This document shows, piece after piece, positions 15,348-19,233 of a stretch of DNA of 19,233 nt. The notes beneath the pieces are model-generated. The model was not told the DNA's origin. It worked only from the letters and a program-made list of their open reading frames with translations, and did not search any database. The translations under genes were made by a program, and so were the position numbers. The first letter of the stretch is position 1. Every line of letters begins with the position of its first letter. The DNA comes from an uncultured Muribaculaceae bacterium (GTDB lineage Bacteria > Bacteroidota > Bacteroidia > Bacteroidales > Muribaculaceae), in contig CAJUIJ010000022.1 of NCBI GenBank assembly GCA_910586175.1, forward strand, positions 1 through 19,233, given 5' to 3'.

Positions 15348-15379
15348 TTTGCGTGTTGCGGAATAAATTGTTATATTTG
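15348..15379 (+). promoter_or_regulatory. Promoter for the AAA-ATPase-like gene
   Basis: TTTG (15348-15351), a 20-nt spacer and TATATTTG (15372-15379) match the Bacteroidota promoter fully. Transcription would begin near 15385. That leaves almost no leader for a GTG at 15390 and favours the tandem ATG codons at 15405 and 15408. Confidence 0.65.
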
Positions 15380-15404
15380 TGGGTGGATTGTGGTCAAAAC
15401 CGGA

Positions 15405-16601
15405 ATGATGAAAGAGTTAGGACGAAATAGTATGGAGGCTCGTTATCCTATCGGCGTGCAGTCGTTTGAGGAGTTGAGGACGAATGGTTATCTTTATGTT
15501 GATAAGACGGGGTATATACCCTCGCTTCTTAGCAACAAGTATTATTTTATGAGCAGGCCTCGCAGATTTGGCAAGAGCTTGTTCTTGTCGACTCTTGAGT
15601 CATATTTCAAGGGACGTAGAGATTTATTTGAAGGTCTTGCGATTCATGAAGTAGAAAAGGAATGGATTCAATATCCGGTGGTTCATATTGATTTCAATAC
15701 AATGAATGCCACCGACGTTGAAGAGCTTAAGGACGAAATTCGTAAAGCATTGTTTGATATCATCTCGCAGTATAAGATTGAGGTTTGTTCATACGGATTA
15801 TGGAGTAATGAGAATTATCCGATAGGGACGCTTTTTGAGGATGTCGTGATAGCTTTGCACAACAAATATGGCCGTCAGGTAGTGGTGCTTGTAGATGAAT
15901 ATGACAAGCCATTTATCGAGGTGCTGGATAATGAGACTATGCGTGACAATGCGATTGCGGAGTTGCGACCATTTTTCGGAGTGCTGAAGTCAGCCGACAA
16001 GTATATAAAGTTCGCTTTTTTAACCGGAGTGTCCCGCTTCCGTAACACTACCATATTCTCAGGTGCTAATAATCTGCTTGACATCAGTATGGATCGGGAG
16101 TACGGTTCGCTTATGGGTATAAGCCATGGTGAGATGCTTGAATATTTTAAAGAAGGGATATCCGGGCTTTCCGAATATTACGGAGTTCCGTTTGATAAGA
16201 TGGTAGAGACGTTGCGCGATCGTTATGATGGATACAGGTTTACGCGTGCTGAGGAGTGGGTGTATAACCCGTTCAGTCTGTTGAATGCATTCAAGACTCA
16301 ATCGTTAGATGACTATTGGGTAATGTCGGGTTCGTCGAAGATATTATCGACATATCTCCGGGAATCGGAATTTGCAATTGATGAATTGACAAGCGAGTGG
16401 GTATCGGCCAATCAATTGGCGAGTACATATTCTAAGGTCAATCCTGTTTCATTGTTTTTTCAGACCGGCTACTTGACTATAGATAAAGTGGATGGCAATC
16501 TCTTCTTACTGAAGATTCCCAATGAAGAAGTGCAGGGTGCTATGGCACAACTTATTTCCTTCCCTCCAGTTCGCTATGCAGCTTTGTTCCGGATGGGTTA
16601 G
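15405..16601 (+). CDS. AAA-ATPase-like protein, C-terminally truncated (nuclease domain missing)
   Basis: The protein has about 398 aa. The N-terminus IGVQSFEELRTNGYLYVDKT, a Walker A RPRRFGKS (G56, K57, S58), Walker B VVVLVDEYDKP (D164, E165) and the sensor-like FLTGVSRF identify the AAA-ATPase_like family (PF09820). Members normally run to about 500-580 aa and end in a PD-(D/E)XK nuclease-like domain (DUF1703, PF08011). Here family-like sequence stops near residue 377 (KIPNEEVQ, DNA about 16536). A short unrelated tail follows, so the nuclease part is lost and this may be a decaying gene. A GTG at 15390 in the same frame is an alternative start. The family is often multi-copy in Bacteroidales; its role is unknown, with defence or mobile-element links suggested. 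It converges on tonB with eight bases between stops. Confidence 0.75.
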   Translation: MMKELGRNSMEARYPIGVQSFEELRTNGYLYVDKTGYIPSLLSNKYYFMSRPRRFGKSLFLSTLESYFKGRRDLFEGLAIHEVEKEWIQYPVVHIDFNTMNATDVEELKDEIRKALFDIISQYKIEVCSYGLWSNENYPIGTLFEDVVIALHNKYGRQVVVLVDEYDKPFIEVLDNETMRDNAIAELRPFFGVLKSADKYIKFAFLTGVSRFRNTTIFSGANNLLDISMDREYGSLMGISHGEMLEYFKEGISGLSEYYGVPFDKMVETLRDRYDGYRFTRAEEWVYNPFSLLNAFKTQSLDDYWVMSGSSKILSTYLRESEFAIDELTSEWVSANQLASTYSKVNPVSLFFQTGYLTIDKVDGNLFLLKIPNEEVQGAMAQLISFPPVRYAALFRMG

Positions 16602-16614
16602 CGGATGGGTTAGC
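16591..16614. repeat. 12-bp tandem duplication carrying both convergent stop codons
   Basis: GGATGGGTTAGC occurs twice in a row, at 16591-16602 and 16603-16614. The first copy holds the TAG of the truncated ATPase gene (16599-16601). The second holds the TAA of tonB on the other strand (16610-16612). Confidence 0.75.
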
Positions 16615-17371
16615 GGGGGGTTATTGTGAAGGTTATTGAGCCTCGGGCTGAGGGGGTGTTGGGGTCTTCGTTCCAGCGGGCTCCGCGGGCTGCTTGCTCG
16701 CAGGCGCTCAGTATCGATGCTGAGGCGTTTCCTCGTTTGCTGCGGGCCTTGGCTGAGGTGACGCGTCCGGCTGCATTTATTGTTACCTTTACTTCCACTA
16801 CCACTTTGTTGCGTAGTTCTACGGAGGGTTTCGGACACCCCTTGAATGTGCGTCCGGCCACGCTTCCGGCTATGCCGACTCCGTTGCCCCCGGCACCGCT
16901 TGAGCCTGACTTGCCCGACTCCGAGCCATTGTGAGGGGAGAATTTCCCGGCCAGTTTGGACGTCACCTTCTTCTTCTCCTCGTCGGTCTTTGAAGGTTCG
17001 GTGGCCTTTACGGTGTTCTCCTTTTTCTGTGTCACCTTTTTCGGTTCGGCAGGGGCAGGCTTCGGGTTCTTGCCCGGCACTATGAGTTTCGTATTCTCTG
17101 TCGCTGCTTTTTCCGGTTCACCCTTTATCATCGGAGCAGGCTCATCATTCTTGACAGCCTCCTGTTCGCCGAGATTCTCTACTATTTCAGGCTCGATGAA
17201 CAGTTCCTCATCCTCGACAAGTGCCTGTATCTCCGGTGTCGATGTCTCTGCGAGCATAGAACGATCGAAATCCATGCCGCAGAAGAAGAGGAAGAGCAGG
17301 AGCAGCAAGGCAACGGCAAAGGTTATGCCGGCGGCGATATATTTATCTTTCTTCGGGTTCATTTCATTCAT
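16610..17371 (-). CDS. tonB: TonB family energy transducer
   Basis: The protein has 253 aa from the ATG at 17371, which overlaps the exbD stop by eight bases; an ATG at 17362, one base past that stop, is equally plausible. A basic N-terminus (MNEMNPKKDK) precedes one membrane anchor (about 11-31). Next comes a long Glu/Pro/Lys-rich periplasmic spacer, a Gly/Ser-rich linker, and a C-terminal TonB/TolA-like domain over the last 65 residues (KVVVEVKVTINAAGRV through GSITFTITPR). The protein spans the periplasm and transmits ExbB-ExbD energy to outer-membrane receptors. A second option is a TolA-like role, since ExbB/TolQ and ExbD/TolR families are hard to separate. The exbB-exbD-tonB order supports one complex. 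Its 3' end converges with the ATPase gene and I see no terminator between them. Confidence 0.85.
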   Translation of the reverse strand: MNEMNPKKDKYIAAGITFAVALLLLLFLFFCGMDFDRSMLAETSTPEIQALVEDEELFIEPEIVENLGEQEAVKNDEPAPMIKGEPEKAATENTKLIVPGKNPKPAPAEPKKVTQKKENTVKATEPSKTDEEKKKVTSKLAGKFSPHNGSESGKSGSSGAGGNGVGIAGSVAGRTFKGCPKPSVELRNKVVVEVKVTINAAGRVTSAKARSKRGNASASILSACEQAARGARWNEDPNTPSARGSITFTITPR

Positions 17372-17804
17372 TGAGAGATCTGGCGTGAGTGGCGAGAACC
17401 ATACGGAGGTTGTTGCGGGCTGCATAGTCGAGCACACGCACCACCTTGCCATAGTCTACCACCGAGTCTGCGTAGAGGGCAATTGCGCGCGTGGAGTCGG
17501 CCTTTTGGATTAAGGAGAGTTCAGCACCGAGCTGGTCGAACTTCAACGGCTTAGGCACACTCAGCACGCCTGTCGAATCGTTGCGGTCGGCCACGAGATA
17601 GAGGTTTGACTCGGCATCGATATATACCTCAGTTACCGGCTTATTGGAGGTCTGCTCGCTGCTTTGGGGCAGGTTTACATCAATGGCTGCGGGAAATATT
17701 ATGGTGGAAGTCACCATGAAGAATATGAGGAGCAGAAATATGACGTCGGTCATCGACGACATGGAGAAAGTGTCGAGCGACTGGAAATTGCGTTTGAGAG
17801 CCAC
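17364..17804 (-). CDS. exbD: ExbD/TolR family biopolymer transport protein
   Basis: The 146-aa protein has a short cytoplasmic N-terminus, one membrane span (about 18-37) and a periplasmic domain, the standard ExbD/TolR layout and length. D20 in MSSMTDVIFLLLIFF matches the conserved membrane Asp that carries protons in this family. A pore-lining ILxFF-like pattern and the NLPQSS segment just after the span are also typical. It would form a proton-driven motor with the ExbB-like protein upstream and pass energy to the TonB-like protein, whose gene overlaps or abuts its stop. The ATG at 17804 is preceded by an AT-rich heptamer repeat, with no promoter motif seen in the gap. Confidence 0.9.
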   Translation of the reverse strand: MALKRNFQSLDTFSMSSMTDVIFLLLIFFMVTSTIIFPAAIDVNLPQSSEQTSNKPVTEVYIDAESNLYLVADRNDSTGVLSVPKPLKFDQLGAELSLIQKADSTRAIALYADSVVDYGKVVRVLDYAARNNLRMVLATHARSLNE

Positions 17805-17815
17805 AGTTCGGTTTG

Positions 17816-17841
17816 ATAATTAATAATTAATAATTAATAAT
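17816..17841. repeat. AT-rich 7-bp tandem repeat upstream of exbD
   Basis: TAATAAT is repeated three times (17821-17841) with a related flank. It lies 12-37 nt upstream of the exbD ATG on the transcribed - strand. It could lower mRNA structure around the translation start. The rest of the gap (17842-17898) contains a 10-bp palindrome GATAATTATC and no other recognised element. Confidence 0.6.
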
Positions 17842-17898
17842 GAATGATGAATAATTATCGGCTACGCTTTGATAATTATCTGCATTTGTCCGGCGGTA

Positions 17899-17986
17899 TC
17901 AGACTTGTCTCAGACTTGTCTCAGACTTGTATCAGACTTGTATCTGACTTGTGTCAGACTTGTATAAGACTTGTGTCAGACTTGTG
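17899..17986. repeat. 11-bp tandem repeat, eight units, between exbB and exbD
   Basis: Eight consecutive 11-bp units of TCAGACTTGTn fill 17899-17986 with few mismatches (for example TCTGACTTGTG and TAAGACTTGTG). The array ends exactly at the exbB stop codon, and the TCA of the next partial unit is that stop read on the + strand. An 11-bp period does not keep reading frame, and there are no spacers, so it is neither a coding repeat nor a CRISPR array. Confidence 0.9.
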
Positions 17987-18610
17987 TCAGGCCGGTTCGT
18001 TCAGGAGGTCCATAAATTCCATGGTCTTTGACTCCATGGAGTTCATCACGTTGTTGATTCTGGCCACCAGATAGTTGTATGCGAAGAGAGCGAGGATACC
18101 TACCACGAGACCTGCTACAGTGGTGACGAGGGCCTGATAGATGCCCGACGATAGCACTGTGATGTTGGCTGCGGTGCCGGCGCTTGCGAGGGAGAAAAAA
18201 GCCTGGATCATACCTACCACGGTGCCGAGAAATCCGAGCATCGGAGCGCCTGCGGCTGTGGTGGAGAGCCATGGCAGGCTTTTGCCGAGAGCCGAAATCT
18301 CGATGTTGCCGGTATTCTCAATTGCCACGAGCACGTCGCTCATGTTGCGTCCTATGCGAGAGAGGCCCTTGTCGATAAGACGGGCGTAGGGCGTGTTGGT
18401 CTTCTTGCAGAGATTGTGGGCAGATTCGATATCACCCTCGTGCACATACTCGCGTATGCGGCTCATGAAGGTCTTGTCTTCTTTGGCAGCTCTGGAAATG
18501 GCTATGGTGCGCTCCGTGAACACGTATATGGTGACGAGCAGAAGGAGTGCGAGAGGAATCATGATGTAGCCGCCATCCATTACGAGCGACCAGAAAGAGA
18601 GTGTTGTCAT
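17987..18610 (-). CDS. exbB: MotA/TolQ/ExbB proton channel family protein
   Basis: The 207-aa protein has three membrane spans (about 14-34, 118-142 and 153-182) and a cytoplasmic loop between the first two. The family signatures AAGAPMLGFLGTVVGMIQAF (119-138) and LVTTVAGLVVGILALFAYN (161-179) are intact, and T130 and T164 sit at the usual channel-polar positions. It forms the pentameric proton channel that works with ExbD and TonB in the inner membrane. The length is normal. The ATG at 18610 follows an AT-rich stretch, and no TAnnTTTG is seen in the 180-nt gap to pdxJ, which is mostly a 9-bp tandem repeat, so co-transcription with pdxJ is likely. A TolQ assignment is possible, but the tonB-like third gene favours ExbB. 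Confidence 0.9.
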   Translation of the reverse strand: MTTLSFWSLVMDGGYIMIPLALLLLVTIYVFTERTIAISRAAKEDKTFMSRIREYVHEGDIESAHNLCKKTNTPYARLIDKGLSRIGRNMSDVLVAIENTGNIEISALGKSLPWLSTTAAGAPMLGFLGTVVGMIQAFFSLASAGTAANITVLSSGIYQALVTTVAGLVVGILALFAYNYLVARINNVMNSMESKTMEFMDLLNEPA

Positions 18611-18650
18611 TTTTATGGGGTTGTTGGTTTTTAGTTTTTTTTGAGCTTAG

Positions 18651-18776
18651 GGTCTTTAAGGACTTTAGGGTCTTTAAGGTCTTTAGGGACTTTAAGGTCT
18701 TTAAGGACTTTAAGGACTTTAAGGTCTTTAAGGACTTTAAGGTCTTTAGGGTCTTTAAGGTCTTTAAGGTCTTTTG
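18651..18776. repeat. 9-bp tandem repeat, fourteen units, between pdxJ and exbB
   Basis: Fourteen consecutive 9-bp units of GG(T/A)CTTTA(A/G) run from 18651 to 18776. Variation is almost confined to position 3 (T or A) and position 9 (A or G), and only the last unit, GGTCTTTTG, deviates at position 8. The array occupies most of the gap between the pdxJ stop (18791) and the exbB start (18610). It is open in one + strand frame, which would encode a K-D/V-F/L-type nonapeptide-like pattern, but that frame has no gene support. Confidence 0.92.
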
Positions 18777-18790
18777 GCCTTTGGGGCTTT

Positions 18791-19233
18791 TTACTTCAGG
18801 CAGTCGAGGTATTGGCGTATTGTCTCCTTTATGCCTAAATATAGGGCATCGGAGATAATCGCGTGTCCGATGCTTACCTCATCGAGAAGAGGGAGAGCGT
18901 GCTTGAAGTATTTCAGGTTCTTGAGGTTCAGGTCGTGACCTGCATTCAGGCCTATGCCGAGTTTGCGGGCTTCCTTGGAGGCTATGACGAAGGGTTCGAC
19001 AGCCACTATGGGGTCGGTGTCGTACATGTCGGCATAAGGTTTGGTGTAAAGCTCCACGCGGTCAGCCCCGATTGCGGCGGCAGCCCTGACCTGTGCAGGG
19101 TCGGCATCAACGAATATGGATACCCTTATGCCGGCGTTGCGGAATCTGGCCACAATGGGCTTGAGAAAATCTTCATGACGCACCACATCCCATCCTGCTG
19201 AACTCGTGAGAGCATCGGGTGCGTCGGGTACGA
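18791..19233 (-). CDS. pdxJ: Pyridoxine 5'-phosphate synthase PdxJ (5' end outside the window)
   Basis: The C-terminal 146 residues are visible and the gene runs off the right edge; full-length PdxJ is about 240 aa. PdxJ condenses 1-deoxyxylulose 5-phosphate with 3-amino-2-oxopropyl phosphate to make pyridoxine 5'-phosphate in the DXP-dependent vitamin B6 pathway. The segment reads VPDAPDALTSSAGWDV at the edge, then VSIFVDADPAQV, the TIM-barrel strand GADRVELYTKPYA with its active-site Glu, GLNAGHDLNLKN with the conserved NAGH, and VSIGHAIISDALYLG with the phosphate-binding GHA. A GTG at 19186 lies inside the conserved sequence and is not the true start. From recollection of Bacteroides synteny, pdxJ precedes exbB-exbD-tonB and has nadK on the other side. 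Confidence 0.93.
   Translation of the reverse strand, partial: VPDAPDALTSSAGWDVVRHEDFLKPIVARFRNAGIRVSIFVDADPAQVRAAAAIGADRVELYTKPYADMYDTDPIVAVEPFVIASKEARKLGIGLNAGHDLNLKNLKYFKHALPLLDEVSIGHAIISDALYLGIKETIRQYLDCLK

Noticed and set aside
16956..17513. Open frame of 185 codons on the + strand opposite tonB and exbD
   Set aside because: It is the Ser/Phe-rich antisense of the Lys/Glu/Pro-rich TonB spacer and has no independent support.
17899..18776. Possible CRISPR arrays in the two tandem-repeat gaps
   Set aside because: The repeats are 9 and 11 bp, directly adjacent with no unique spacers, and no cas genes are nearby.
18601..18858. Open frame on the + strand coding a repeating Phe/Lys/Asp/Val peptide
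   Set aside because: It exists only because the 9-bp array has a period divisible by three and happens to lack stops. It runs into the antisense of pdxJ and has no promoter.

Overview
The window looks like a chromosomal segment from a member of the Bacteroidales, possibly Muribaculaceae-like. Three things suggest this. Families largely restricted to Bacteroidota (DUF2723, DUF4271) are present. The pdxJ-exbB-exbD-tonB order is one I recall from Bacteroides. Promoters have the Bacteroidota form, TTTG about 20 nt upstream of TAnnTTTG, and there are no obvious Shine-Dalgarno sites. No rRNA, tRNA, CRISPR array, integrase or transposase was recognised.

Region 1 (1-7811, + strand). A REP-like palindrome pair and a good promoter precede a 1321-aa DUF2723 membrane glycosyltransferase-like protein. 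A NodB-type polysaccharide deacetylase, an NAD(P)-dependent epimerase/dehydratase, a six-span DUF4271 membrane protein and a HemD-like protein follow. The middle genes overlap or nearly touch, so this is probably one operon. It plausibly serves envelope glycan or protein glycosylation. The DUF4271 N-terminus carries a run of D(S/T)(A/I/V) triplets, the Bacteroidota O-glycosylation sequon.

Region 2 (7862-11578). A 997-aa protein joins two response-regulator-like domains to a PEP-synthase/PPDK-type ATP-grasp domain. It lacks the phosphohistidine and PEP-binding domains of true dikinases. A 199-aa coiled-coil protein follows.

Region 3 (11580-14585). Divergent miaB (tRNA 2-methylthiolation, - strand) and a succinate/acetyl-CoA transferase (+ strand) share a compact promoter region whose two -7 elements face each other 2 bp apart. 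The best intrinsic terminator for miaB lies antisense inside the coiled-coil gene.

Region 4 (14586-16609). This AT-richer, apparently accessory stretch holds a small three-span membrane protein (- strand), a long non-coding gap, and an AAA-ATPase-like gene that seems to have lost its C-terminal nuclease domain.

Region 5 (16610-19233, - strand). pdxJ (cut by the window edge), exbB, exbD and tonB form a vitamin B6 plus proton-motive-force energy-transduction cluster. Its two larger gaps are packed with different short tandem repeats: 14 units of 9 bp, and 8 units of 11 bp.

Nothing here is a clear-cut new defence or mobile system. The most interesting leads are the receiver/ATP-grasp fusion, the symmetric bidirectional promoter, the antisense terminator inside a coding region, the sequon cluster and the repeat-filled gaps.
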